Assembly: GCA_024579835.1 (NCBI GenBank) | Contig: CP102060.1 | Span: forward strand, 3,361,043-3,425,042 | DNA: 64,000 nt | Direction: 5' to 3' | Source: Clostridiaceae bacterium HFYG-1003 | GTDB lineage: Bacteria > Bacillota > Clostridia > Clostridiales > Clostridiaceae | Shown here: positions 52,893 through 61,586 of the stretch, piece after piece | How the letters are laid out: every line of letters begins with the position of its first letter | Numbering within the stretch: position 1 is the stretch's first letter | Notes under the pieces: model-generated | Told to the model about the DNA's origin: nothing | Databases searched by the model: none | What the model saw: the letters and a program-made list of their open reading frames with translations, nothing else | Position numbers and translations under genes: made by a program

Positions 52893-54503
52893 ATGTTAAG
52901 ACAGACCACCCGAAACCTTATTACCGCCCTTTATCCGAGATTATCCCACGAGGACGAGCTGCAAGGTGAGAGCAATTCTATTTCAAACCAGAAGCGTATT
53001 CTTGAAACCTATGCGAAGCAGAACGGCTTTTCCAATCTGCAATGGTACACAGATGACGGTTATTCTGGGGCGAACTTCCAAAGACCCGGTTTTCAAGCCA
53101 TGCTTGCGGACATTGAAGCCGGAAAAGTCGGCACCGTTATCGTCAAGGATATGTCACGGTTAGGGCGAAACTATCTGCAAGTGGGAATGTATACGGAAAT
53201 GATTTTCCCACAGAAAGGCGTCCGCTTTATCGCTATCAATGACGGAGTGGACAGCGCACAGGGCGACAATGATTTTGCCCCTCTGCGGAACATTTTTAAC
53301 GAATGGCTGGTGAGAGATACGAGCAAGAAAATCAAAGCAGTAAAACGGTCTAAGGGTATGAGCGGGAAGCCCGTCACGAGCAAACCCGTATACGGCTACT
53401 TTATGGACGAGGACGAAAATTTTATCATTGACGGGGAAGCCGCCCCTGTTGTGCGGCAGATTTACAGCTTGTGCCTTGCCGGGAACGGGCCGACCAAGAT
53501 AGCCCGTATGCTCACAGAGCAGGAGATCCCCACGCCGGGAACGCTGGAATACCGTCGGACGGGAAGCACCCGCCGCTACCACCCCGGCTATGAGTGCAAG
53601 TGGGCGACCAATACCGTGGTACATATCCTTGAAAACAGGGAGTACACGGGCTGTCTGGTAAACTTCAAGACGGAGAAGCCGTCCTACAAGACCAAGCACA
53701 GCGTAGAGAACCCCATTGAGAAACAGGCGATTTTCGAGAACCACCATGAGCCTATCATTGACACCCAGATGTGGGAGCGTGTGCAGGAGTTACGCAAGCA
53801 GCGCAAACGCCCGAACCGCTATGATGAAGTGGGCTTATTCTCCGGCATACTCTTTTGTGCCGACTGCGGCAGCGTCCTTTACCAGCAGCGTTACCAGAAC
53901 GCCACCCGCAAGCAGGATTGTTATATCTGCGGGAGCTACAAGAAGCGTACCCGTGACTGTACGGCGCACTTTATCCGCACCGACCTGTTGACCGCCGGAG
54001 TGACCGACAATCTGCGGAAAGTCACCAGCTATGCAGCGAAGCACGAAGCCCGGTTTATGAAGCTGCTGATCGAGCAGAACGAGGACGGGGGCAAGCGCAG
54101 GAACGCCGCAAGGAAAAAGGAGCTGGAAGCCGCCGAGAAGCGTATCAGCGAGTTATCCGCTATCTTCAAGCGGCTGTATGAGGACAGCGTGACCGGGCGC
54201 ATTTCAGACGAGCGTTTCACGGAGCTGTCGGCAGACTATGAAGCCGAGCAGAAAGAACTGAAAGAGAGAGCCGCCGCTATCCGGGCAGAGCTTTCCAAAG
54301 CGCAGGAAGCCACGGTAAACGCAGAAAAGTTTATGAATGTTGTCCGCAAGTACACCAGCTTTGAAGAACTTACCCCTACCCTTTTGCGTGAGTTTGTGGA
54401 GAAAATCGTTGTGCATGAGTGCAGCTATGACGAGAACGGCACACGCAGACAGGACATTGATATTTATTACTCTTTCGTTGGCAAGGTAGACCTGCCCGAA
54501 TGA
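52893..54503 (+). CDS. Large serine recombinase (TnpX/TndX type)
   Basis: 536 residues from ATG 52893 (ribosome site GGAGG; ATG 52881 contains that site and is less likely). Resolvase domain with TALYPRLSHEDEL (catalytic Ser), VKDMSRLGRNYL; recombinase domain (VYGYFMDEDENFIIDGEAAPVVRQIYSL); zinc ribbon (CADCGSVL...CGSYKKRTRDC) and a long coiled coil (about 390-470). It excises and inserts the element at a 2-bp core, in agreement with the AA at both junctions. Confidence 0.93.
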   Translation: MLRQTTRNLITALYPRLSHEDELQGESNSISNQKRILETYAKQNGFSNLQWYTDDGYSGANFQRPGFQAMLADIEAGKVGTVIVKDMSRLGRNYLQVGMYTEMIFPQKGVRFIAINDGVDSAQGDNDFAPLRNIFNEWLVRDTSKKIKAVKRSKGMSGKPVTSKPVYGYFMDEDENFIIDGEAAPVVRQIYSLCLAGNGPTKIARMLTEQEIPTPGTLEYRRTGSTRRYHPGYECKWATNTVVHILENREYTGCLVNFKTEKPSYKTKHSVENPIEKQAIFENHHEPIIDTQMWERVQELRKQRKRPNRYDEVGLFSGILFCADCGSVLYQQRYQNATRKQDCYICGSYKKRTRDCTAHFIRTDLLTAGVTDNLRKVTSYAAKHEARFMKLLIEQNEDGGKRRNAARKKELEAAEKRISELSAIFKRLYEDSVTGRISDERFTELSADYEAEQKELKERAAAIRAELSKAQEATVNAEKFMNVVRKYTSFEELTPTLLREFVEKIVVHECSYDENGTRRQDIDIYYSFVGKVDLPE

Positions 54504-54511
54504 CCGCCCGA

Positions 54512-54544
54512 CCTATCCGGCGCAATGCGCAAACGCCGGATAGG
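54512..54544 (+). terminator. Hairpin after the recombinase
   Basis: CCTATCCGGCG pairs with CGCCGGATAGG; the T-rich stretch after it makes a terminator likely. It lies near the right end of the element. Confidence 0.65.
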
Positions 54545-54595
54545 AACGGCAAAATTTTTTACACTTCTACTACTTCTTTATCACACATCAGCAAA

Positions 54596-54686
54596 GTCCC
54601 AGGGCATGAAGCAGCTCATGGCGGGCGGCGGTGTCGCACTGATCGGCATCGTACTGGTGCCGCTGCTTTCCGGTTTGTTTGGATAA
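54596..54686 (+). pseudogene. maff2 gene, 3' part (interrupted)
   Basis: GTCCCAGGGCATGAAGCAGC... encodes SQGMKQLMAGGGVALIGIVLVPLLSGLFG and the stop, in register with the 5' part at 42851-42975. Confidence 0.9.
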
Positions 54687-54704
54687 ATTATGAATTGAAT
54701 TTAA

Positions 54705-54735
54705 AAGACGCCTGCTTTATTTAAGCTGGCGTCTT
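54705..54735. terminator. Bidirectional terminator
   Basis: AAGACGCC pairs with GGCGTCTT between maff2 (rightward) and the membrane protein gene (leftward). Confidence 0.7.
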
Positions 54736-54740
54736 CAAAA

Positions 54741-55298
54741 TTAGTTCATACTATCAACAAAATATTGTAGTTCACTTATTAGTTGTTTTTCCTTAGTATT
54801 ATTCATGGGTCCTAGTGAATATCCAGTTATTTCATACAGATTATTACCACGTTGAAATGTTCCAATTACTCGAGTGTACTCACCTTCCGGATAGTTTTCA
54901 CCTGGTTGAAAATCAGAATTAGCATTACTTACCGTCCACTTAACATCTTCATTCTTTTCATTAATCACTTTTGATGATGAAATAAATATTTGAAAAAATG
55001 AAGAATCCGATAGTTTCGTTGGTGTAATTACAATATTGTAACCATCCCAAGCGCCATATTGTTTACTTCTTTCTATTGATACACTCTCTTTTGAAGTGTG
55101 TAGATGTGGATTGTCTTTATTCGTTGAATAACTAGGTATAAGGATGCTGGAGTCTTTTAGAAATACATCAATCTCCTCAATCGTCGACAAATCTTTTGTA
55201 TTTACGAGATATTCATTAAAAATAAATGGTCGAGCTAAGAAGATTAAACTTGCTAATATAGCTATACCAATAAGCAGCAAAATAATTTTATTTTTCAA
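54741..55298 (-). CDS. Membrane-anchored protein of unknown function
   Basis: 185 residues, ATG 55298, with GGGGGC upstream. One N-terminal membrane segment (KIILLLIGIAILASLIFLA), then a 160-residue extracellular domain (WDGYNIVITPTKLSDSSFFQIFISS, GTFQRGNNLYEITGYSLGP). No family recognised. Leftward, AT-rich, downstream of the secreted cysteine protease-like gene; the two form a cargo module set against the conjugation genes. Confidence 0.68.
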   Translation of the reverse strand: MKNKIILLLIGIAILASLIFLARPFIFNEYLVNTKDLSTIEEIDVFLKDSSILIPSYSTNKDNPHLHTSKESVSIERSKQYGAWDGYNIVITPTKLSDSSFFQIFISSSKVINEKNEDVKWTVSNANSDFQPGENYPEGEYTRVIGTFQRGNNLYEITGYSLGPMNNTKEKQLISELQYFVDSMN

Positions 55299-55453
55299 GA
55301 TATGTTGCCCCCTTTATTTAACATTAAGTTAAGCAAGAAATCCAATATGGTAATTTCAAATGATTGGTTAATTAAATCGCTACACACAAAATCAATAATA
55401 GTTATTTTATGTTACCATAATTTTCAGTTTTTGTGTATAAGCTTTAATTACAT

Positions 55454-56563
55454 CTAAATATTGAATTTGTACATATAGGTTTCATAATTAGAGGGGACAT
55501 AAATTTTTGGCATAATATATCCTGATGTGCTGTTAACAACACTAGAATACCAACCGGTATGTATAAGAAAATCATAAGACCCATCGCTGGAGTACTTATA
55601 ACCATATACAGTCATCGTATGCCAGTCATACACGCCAGTAAATAGAGTTGTGGTTATCATACCAGGAATATTATTATCGATCTGATTCGTGATATAAGTT
55701 GGATTACTTCTGAATAATCGCCAGTCAACCGAAACAGTTGTGTTCGGTAAATGCTGAGATTTATATCTATTTACAGGGTTTCTTATGCCATCTGCATAGC
55801 TCATAGTCCCCATGCCGCAAGATATAAGGAGTAGGTGCAGTTTTTGTGCTTTTGCATAGGAGGTAGAAGAATAAGTTGTCCCAATGAGGTTTTCTGACAT
55901 ATATGTGCTATCTGGTACATACCAAGCTGAGCGAGTCCTATTAAGGTAAGTTAAAACAATACTCGTAGCGACGGCAGAGCAAGTCCCATTAACATTGTTA
56001 CCGAATGCCTGCCGTTGGATGCTTAGTGGCGATGATACAGAGACCGTTCTTATTAGACTTGCAGCACTTGCGTAAACTTGATCAGTTTGATAATTTAAAT
56101 TATTTTGTAAGACGCTCTCACCACTCGTTTCAGTAAGAATTACTCCTTTTATCTTTGGAGATTTAGTGTAATATTTATCTTCATTAATGCTAAAGTATTT
56201 ATCTTCTGTTTTTATATAGTAGCAGAGAGGCCCTCCATAATAAGGTTTTTCGTCTTTAAAGTTTGAAAATGGAACAATACAATCAAAACCATATTCCATA
56301 ACCTCCCCATTACTTATATCCAAGATGAGGTATGATGAACTATCAAAATACATGCGCCATTGGATTACTTCATTTTCGTTATAAAGATCCAGTGTTTGAT
56401 ATGTTCCATTGAAACCTTTGCTCTCAAGAACTGTATGATAAAAAGAATCAACATTGGGTGCAGCAAGAGGGGATTCATTGGCATTGTTCGCATATACCTG
56501 AATCGATGAAAATGCTAATAAAACTATCAACATGGTACAAATGGTTTGTTTTACAAAATTCAT
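55454..56563 (-). CDS. Secreted papain-like cysteine protease (putative)
   Basis: 369 residues, ATG 56563 behind TAGGAGG. Signal peptide to about residue 25 (TMLIVLLAFSSIQVYA). A propeptide-like region is followed by GNNVNGTCSAVATSIVLTYLNR with the probable catalytic Cys195, and VYDWHTMTVYGYKY with the probable catalytic His315, then DFLIHTGW. This is the layout of C39/C10 (streptopain-like) papain-fold peptidases, in which Cys-Gly-Pro is common; here it is Cys-Ser-Ala. Likely exported and processed. Activity is inferred from the motifs only. Confidence 0.7.
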   Translation of the reverse strand: MNFVKQTICTMLIVLLAFSSIQVYANNANESPLAAPNVDSFYHTVLESKGFNGTYQTLDLYNENEVIQWRMYFDSSSYLILDISNGEVMEYGFDCIVPFSNFKDEKPYYGGPLCYYIKTEDKYFSINEDKYYTKSPKIKGVILTETSGESVLQNNLNYQTDQVYASAASLIRTVSVSSPLSIQRQAFGNNVNGTCSAVATSIVLTYLNRTRSAWYVPDSTYMSENLIGTTYSSTSYAKAQKLHLLLISCGMGTMSYADGIRNPVNRYKSQHLPNTTVSVDWRLFRSNPTYITNQIDNNIPGMITTTLFTGVYDWHTMTVYGYKYSSDGSYDFLIHTGWYSSVVNSTSGYIMPKIYVPSNYETYMYKFNI

Positions 56564-56747
56564 ATTATCCTCCTAAGTCGCTACTCATATAATCACTAAT
56601 TACTAACTACCTCCTTTGATCATAGGGTACTATTATTGCTTAATTATTTGTGAAGTTTGAGATAAACTTCACGCAACATTAACATGTCTGGTTAAATATT
56701 TATCTAAGTAAAGTTGGTCTTTGAGACAAGTGAGAAAATTGTTGTAC

Positions 56748-57070
56748 CCTTCAACACCGGGGAAAGCCGAGGCCGTGAGGTTTCCCACAGTCTGAACTAC
56801 CAGAAACTCGGAAAGGAGCTGATGAGCATCGATGAACTGGCCGTGCTGGACGGCGGAAAATGCATTTTGCAGCTGCGCGGGGTACGGCCTTTTCTCTCCA
56901 ACAAGTATGACATCACGAAACACCCCAACTACAAGTACCTCTCCGATGCGGACCCGCGAAACGCCTTCAACATCGAGAAGTATCTGTCCACCCGTCTCAA
57001 GCCCAAGCCGGATGAAATCTATGAGGTCTACCACATGGATCTGTCCGCCGAACCCGAAGTCGCTGAATGA
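56748..57070 (+). pseudogene. VirD4 coupling protein, 3' fragment (copy C)
   Basis: Begins in mid-gene at TTCAACACCGGGG and encodes NTGESRGREVSHSLNYQKLGKELMSIDELAVLDGG...NIEKYLSTRLKPKPDEIYEVYHMDL to a normal stop. The only copy with the undamaged C-terminus, but it has no start or ATPase core. It is fused to AT-rich cargo DNA on its left. Confidence 0.88.
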
Positions 57071-57114
57071 GCGGCTTTTTTCATCTCAAAATTTAAAATA
57101 ATGGAGGTCAATCA

Positions 57115-57330
57115 ATGGAATTCTTTAACAGTGCAGTAGATGTACTTCAAACCCTCGTCGTCGCTCTCGGTGCAGGCCTTGCCATCTGGGGCGTCATCAA
57201 CCTTCTTGAAGGCTACGGTAACCATAACCCCGGTGCCAAGTCCCAGGGCATGAAGCAGCTCATGGCGGGCGGCGGTGTCGCCCTGATCGGCATCGTACTG
57301 GTGCCGCTGCTTTCCGGTCTGTTCGGTTAA
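57115..57330 (+). CDS. Maff2 family membrane protein
   Basis: 71 residues from ATG 57115, ribosome site ATGGAGG. EFFNSAVDVLQTLVVALGAGLAIWGVINLLEGYG and GGVALIGIVLVPLLSGLFG give two membrane helices, the size and topology of VirB2-like/Maff2 proteins of Tn1549-type conjugation systems. Intact version of the gene interrupted at 42975/54596. Confidence 0.83.
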   Translation: MEFFNSAVDVLQTLVVALGAGLAIWGVINLLEGYGNHNPGAKSQGMKQLMAGGGVALIGIVLVPLLSGLFG

Positions 57331-57344
57331 TCGGGTAGAAAGCG

Positions 57345-58213
57345 ATGGAAAGCATACTCGACAAAATCACCGAATGGCTGAAGACGATGCTTGTAGAAGG
57401 CATCATCACAAATTTGTCGGGGATGTTTGATAACGTCAACCAGCAGGTTGGCGAAATCGCAGGTCAAGTGGGATTGACGCCGGCGGCATGGAATGCCGGC
57501 GTCTTTTCCATGATCCGCAGCCTCTCCGAAAGCGTCATCATCCCCATCGCGGGCGTGATCCTTGCCTTTGTGATGACCTACGAGCTCATCCAAATGGTCA
57601 TCGACCGGAATAATCTTCATGACATCGATACCTGGATCTTTTTCAAATGGATCTTTATAACCTTTGTGGCCGTTCTTCTGGTTACCCATACCTTTGATAT
57701 CGTCATGGGCATCTTCGATATGGCGCAATCGGTAGTCAACAGCGCTTCCGGCGTCATTTCAGCGGACGCATCGGTGGATCTGGCCACCACAGTGGCAGAT
57801 CTTCAGACTCGTTTGACCTCCATGGAACTGGGTCCGCTCTTCGGACTCTGGTTTCAAAGCCTGTTTATCGGATTTACCATGCAAGCCCTGAGTATCTGTA
57901 TCTTCCTGGTCATCTATGGCCGCATGATCGAGATCTATCTGGTCACGTCGGTGGGGCCCATCCCCATGGCCACCATGGTCAACCGGGAATGGGGCGGAAT
58001 GGGACAGAATTATCTTCGCTCCCTTTTGGCCCTGGCATTCCAGGCCTTTCTCATTATGGTCTGTGTCGGCATTTATGCCGTCCTGGTGCAGAACATCGCC
58101 ACGGAAACTGACATCATCAAGCTGTATGGACCACCCTGGGCTATACCGTTCTGCTCTGTTTCACCCTGTTCAAGACCGGAAGTCTTGCCAAATCCATCTT
58201 CAATGCCCATTAA
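57345..58213 (+). pseudogene. TrbL/VirB6-like conjugation membrane protein, frameshifted near the end
   Basis: From ATG 57345: amphipathic start, then five or six membrane segments (VIIPIAGVILAFVMTYELIQMV, WIFITFVAVLLVTHTFDIVMG, LFIGFTMQALSICIFLVIYG, SLLALAFQAFLIMVCVGIYA). At about 58121 a base is missing: another frame gives GYTVLLCFTLFKTGSLAKSIFNAH with stop at 58211-58213, the expected last membrane segment. The current frame ends at 58232 with an unrelated tail. Part of the type IV channel; function after the shift is uncertain. Confidence 0.78.
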
Positions 58214-58219
58214 GCGAAA
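58188..58219. repeat. 32-nt direct repeat of the trbL end, copy 1
   Basis: CCAAATCCATCTTCAATGCC plus the following 12 nt. It recurs at 58793-58824 with three mismatches, flanking the small leftward gene. Confidence 0.8.
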
Positions 58220-58333
58220 AGAGGAATTCTGATAATTCCATCTTAAAATACGCACATGAAAAAACGGCCAATGTACTTTGGCCGCAATGCTTGTGTAGTT
58301 TAGTAGGGACTCTTGGACAAAATCTTGTGGGAT

Positions 58334-58645
58334 TTACTCATTGAGAACGTAGAAAAATCCTTCCCAGTCCCAAAAAGCATAGATGTACTTGTCCTCTGTA
58401 TCGCCCTTTACTGAATAGAGACGAACGGCTGATTCATTGTACTTTGCCTTGCCTAAATACTTACCCTTATCAGCAATTGTAAAGTCCAGGCCATTGATCT
58501 GCCGATATTCTGTTTCTCCGATTGTGAGGATGTTCCACTCTGCGCCGGTAATTTCACCGATGACTCGACTCTCCCTAGAAACGTACAAAGCTGTAACTAG
58601 AACTAGGATACCCAAAACAACTATAAGCACAGTCTTTTTTCTCAA
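58334..58645 (-). CDS. Small membrane-anchored protein
   Basis: 103 residues from TTG 58645, ribosome site GGGAGGTG. RKKTVLIVVLGILVLVTALYV is a membrane anchor; a small extracellular domain follows (EYRQINGLDFTIADKGKYLGKAKYNESAVRLY). No family recognised. It lies opposite to the conjugation genes between two copies of a 32-nt repeat, so it is cargo rather than a backbone gene. Confidence 0.62.
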   Translation of the reverse strand: MRKKTVLIVVLGILVLVTALYVSRESRVIGEITGAEWNILTIGETEYRQINGLDFTIADKGKYLGKAKYNESAVRLYSVKGDTEDKYIYAFWDWEGFFYVLNE

Positions 58646-58792
58646 TGGCACACCTCCCAACCAAATTTATTAAATATCAGGATAAAAATCATGGAAAAAT
58701 TCATTGATATCAAATCAATTATATCATTTGCGCATTGCTCATCGTGAGCAGTTTTTCTCGAATCTAAATCACTCGACAGAAGTGTATTCTCA

Positions 58793-58824
58793 CCAAATCC
58801 ATATTCAATGCCCACTTAGCGAAA
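58793..58824. repeat. 32-nt direct repeat of the trbL end, copy 2
   Basis: CCAAATCCATATTCAATGCC plus 12 nt, 29 of 32 identical to 58188-58219, immediately before the prgI ribosome site. Confidence 0.8.
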
Positions 58825-58836
58825 GGAGAAAAGCCT

Positions 58837-59247
58837 GTGGCCTATGTCCCTGTACCCAAGGATCTGACCAAGATCAAGACCAAGGTGATGCTCAATCTCA
58901 CCAAGCGTCAACTGATTTCATTTGGCAGCGGTGCTCTTCTGGGCGTTCCGCTGTTTTTTCTTGCCAAGCCCCACATGAGTGTCAGCACGGCAGCGCTACT
59001 CATGGTGCTGTCCATGCTGCCGTTTTTCCTGCTGGCCATGTATGAACGAAACGGTCAGCCCCTGGAAAAGATCCTCTATCAGCTCATTCAGAGCCGTTTC
59101 ATCCGACCGAAGAAGCGGCCCTACCGGACCGACAACTTCTATGCCGCCGTAGAGCGGCAAACCAATCTGGACAAGGAGGTAAAAGCGATTGTCCACCAAG
59201 AAAACCATCCAACGAAACCTCAGCCGCGAGGAAAGAAATCGCATTGA
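58837..59247 (+). CDS. prgI: PrgI family conjugation protein
   Basis: 136 residues from GTG 58837, ribosome site AAAGGAGAA. AYVPVPKDLTKIKTKVMLNLTKRQLISFGSGALLGVPLFFLAK is the PrgI opening, with two membrane helices (about 32-48 and 55-72) and a basic cytoplasmic tail. VirB3-like position between TrbL and the VirB4 ATPase, which it overlaps by 59 nt. Confidence 0.88.
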   Translation: MAYVPVPKDLTKIKTKVMLNLTKRQLISFGSGALLGVPLFFLAKPHMSVSTAALLMVLSMLPFFLLAMYERNGQPLEKILYQLIQSRFIRPKKRPYRTDNFYAAVERQTNLDKEVKAIVHQENHPTKPQPRGKKSH

Positions 59248-61585
59248 AAGCGCCATCGCCAGAGCCAAGCGTGACAGCAAGGTTCCGGCAACGGCCCAGC
59301 AGACGATCCCTTACCTGCGCATGCATCCCGACGGCATCTGCCAGGCAACGGATGCCTTATATACCAAGACTATTCAGTTTCAGGACATCAACTACCAGCT
59401 GGCTCAGAACGAGGACAAGACGGCCATTTTTGACGGCTGGTGTGATTTCCTCAACTACTTTGACAGCTCCATCCGCTTTCAGTTCTCTTTCTTGAATCTT
59501 AGTGCCAGCATCGAGGAATTCGAGCAGTCCATCCTGATCCCGGATCAGAACGATGACTTTGATGACATCCGCGAAGAATATGCAAATATGCTCCGAGGTC
59601 AGCTGGCCAAAGGCAACAACGGCCTGTCCAAGACCAAGTTCATCACCTTCGGCATCGAAGCGGAGAATCTTCGTACGGCCAAGCCCCGGCTGGAACGTAT
59701 CGAGAATGATCTGCTAAATAGCTTCAAGCGCCTTGGCGTCGCAGCAGATCCTTTGAGCGGCAAAGACCGCCTGAAGCTCCTGCACAGCATCTACCACCTG
59801 GATGGACAGGAGCGCTTTCTCTTTGACTGGGACTGGCTGCCCCTATCGGGCCTTTCCACCAAAGACTACATTGCACCTTCATCCTTTGATTTTTCCGAGA
59901 GCAGGAACTTTCGGATGGGCAGAAAGCATTGCTCCGTTTCCTTCCTGCAGATCCTGGCCCCCGAGCTCAACGACCGCATGCTGGCGGATTTTCTGTCCAT
60001 GGACAACAGCCTGGTTGTGACGCTCCATATCCAGTCCATCGATCAAACCTCAGCCATCAAGACCATCAAGCGCAAGATCACGGATCTGGACCGGATGAAG
60101 ATCGAAGAGCAGAAGAAGGCCGTCCGTTCCGGCTACGACATGGACATCATCCCGTCGGATCTAGCTACCTACGGCGGTGAAGCCAAGAAGCTGCTGCAGG
60201 ATCTGCAGAGCCACAATGAGCGTATGTTCCTCATGACCTTTCTGATCATGAATACCGCCGATGGTAAACAGACGCTGGACAACAACATCTTTCAGGCCCA
60301 GGGCATTGCCCAGAAATACAACTGTCAGCTGGTCCGGCTGGACTTCCAGCAGGAATCCGGTCTCAACTCATCCCTGCCCCTTGGACACAATCAGATTGAG
60401 ATCCAGCGTGGCCTGACCACATCCAGCACGGCCATCTTTGTGCCTTTCACCACCCAGGAACTGTTTCAGCGCGAAGGTGAACCTCTCTATTACGGGCTTA
60501 ATTCATTGTCCAACAACCTGATCATGGTGGACCGGAAAGCCCTGAAGAATCCCAACGGACTGATCCTGGGCACCCCGGGCAGCGGCAAGTCCTTCTCCGC
60601 CAAGCGTGAGATCGCCAATGCCTTTCTCATCACCCAGGACGACATTACCATCTGCGATCCTGAGGGTGAGTATTACCCCCTGGTGGAGCGTCTGCAGGGC
60701 CAGGTCATCAAGATCTCACCCACCAGCGGACATTACATCAATCCCATGGACATCAACTTGAACTACTCCGAGGATGAGAGCCCGCTGTCCCTGAAATCCG
60801 ACTTCATCCTGTCCCTGTGCGAGCTCATCGTCGGCGGCAGAGATGGCCTTCAGCCCATCGAAAAGACCGTCATTGATCGTTGTGTCCGCATGGTGTATCA
60901 GGCCTATCTCAATGAACCCAAGCCGGAGAATGTTCCCATTCTGGGAGATCTGCACCAAATCCTTCTGGAGCAGCCGGAAAAGGAAGCAAGGCTCATTGCG
61001 ACAGCGCTGGAGATCTATGTCAGCGGCTCGCTCAATGTCTTTAACCACCGAACCAATGTGAATATCCAGAACCGCCTGGTCTGCTTTGACATCAAGGAAC
61101 TGGGCAAGCAGCTGAAGAAGCTGGGCATGCTCATCGTCCAGGACCAGGTCTGGGGCCGCGTGACCACCAACCGGGCGGAAGGCCGAAGCACCCGTTACTA
61201 CATTGATGAATTCCATCTGCTGCTTAAGGAGGAACAGACTGCTGCCTACTCCGTGGAGATCTGGAAGCGATTCAGAAAGTGGGGCGGCATTCCGACGGGC
61301 ATCACCCAGAACGTCAAGGACCTGCTGTCTTCGCGCGAAATCGAAAACATCTTTGAAAACAGCGACTTCGTCTACATGCTGAACCAGGCAGGCGGTGACC
61401 GGCAGATCCTGGCCAAGCAGCTCAACATCTCTCCCCACCAGCTGTCCTATGTCACCCATTCCGGTGAAGGTGAAGGCCTGTTGTTCTACGGGAATGTGAT
61501 CCTGCCCTTTGCAGACCGTTTCCCGAAGGATACCGAGCTTTACCGAATCATGACGACGAAGCCAGCTGAGGTCAAGGGGGTGTGA
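59189..61585 (+). CDS. VirB4-like conjugation ATPase
   Basis: 798 residues from TTG 59189 behind AAGGAGGT. N-terminal domain (FQDINYQLAQNEDKTAIFDGWCDFLNYFDSSIRFQFSFLN) and RecA-like core: Walker A LGTPGSGKSFSAKRE (about residue 454), ICDPEGEY, Walker B RYYIDEFHLLL, and TGITQNVKDLLSS. It powers channel assembly and DNA transfer. Intact, unlike its VirD4 partner in this window. Confidence 0.92.
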   Translation: MSTKKTIQRNLSREERNRIESAIARAKRDSKVPATAQQTIPYLRMHPDGICQATDALYTKTIQFQDINYQLAQNEDKTAIFDGWCDFLNYFDSSIRFQFSFLNLSASIEEFEQSILIPDQNDDFDDIREEYANMLRGQLAKGNNGLSKTKFITFGIEAENLRTAKPRLERIENDLLNSFKRLGVAADPLSGKDRLKLLHSIYHLDGQERFLFDWDWLPLSGLSTKDYIAPSSFDFSESRNFRMGRKHCSVSFLQILAPELNDRMLADFLSMDNSLVVTLHIQSIDQTSAIKTIKRKITDLDRMKIEEQKKAVRSGYDMDIIPSDLATYGGEAKKLLQDLQSHNERMFLMTFLIMNTADGKQTLDNNIFQAQGIAQKYNCQLVRLDFQQESGLNSSLPLGHNQIEIQRGLTTSSTAIFVPFTTQELFQREGEPLYYGLNSLSNNLIMVDRKALKNPNGLILGTPGSGKSFSAKREIANAFLITQDDITICDPEGEYYPLVERLQGQVIKISPTSGHYINPMDINLNYSEDESPLSLKSDFILSLCELIVGGRDGLQPIEKTVIDRCVRMVYQAYLNEPKPENVPILGDLHQILLEQPEKEARLIATALEIYVSGSLNVFNHRTNVNIQNRLVCFDIKELGKQLKKLGMLIVQDQVWGRVTTNRAEGRSTRYYIDEFHLLLKEEQTAAYSVEIWKRFRKWGGIPTGITQNVKDLLSSREIENIFENSDFVYMLNQAGGDRQILAKQLNISPHQLSYVTHSGEGEGLLFYGNVILPFADRFPKDTELYRIMTTKPAEVKGV

Positions 61586-61586
61586 C

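Larger units (their letters stand above)
42976..54595 (+). mobile_element. 11.6-kb tetracycline-resistance mobilizable transposon (Tn4451-like, serine recombinase)
   Basis: Inserted in the maff2 gene. The dinucleotide AA is present at both junctions (42974-42975 and 54594-54595), as expected for a large serine recombinase that crosses over at a 2-bp core. Contents in order: kinase fragment, Tet ribosomal-protection gene with attenuator, HTH remnant, methyltransferase, sigma-like regulators, candidate oriT, MobC, relaxase, RepA-like and DnaC-like proteins, TnpW and the recombinase. It lacks its own type IV secretion genes, so it must use another element's channel. Confidence 0.88.
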
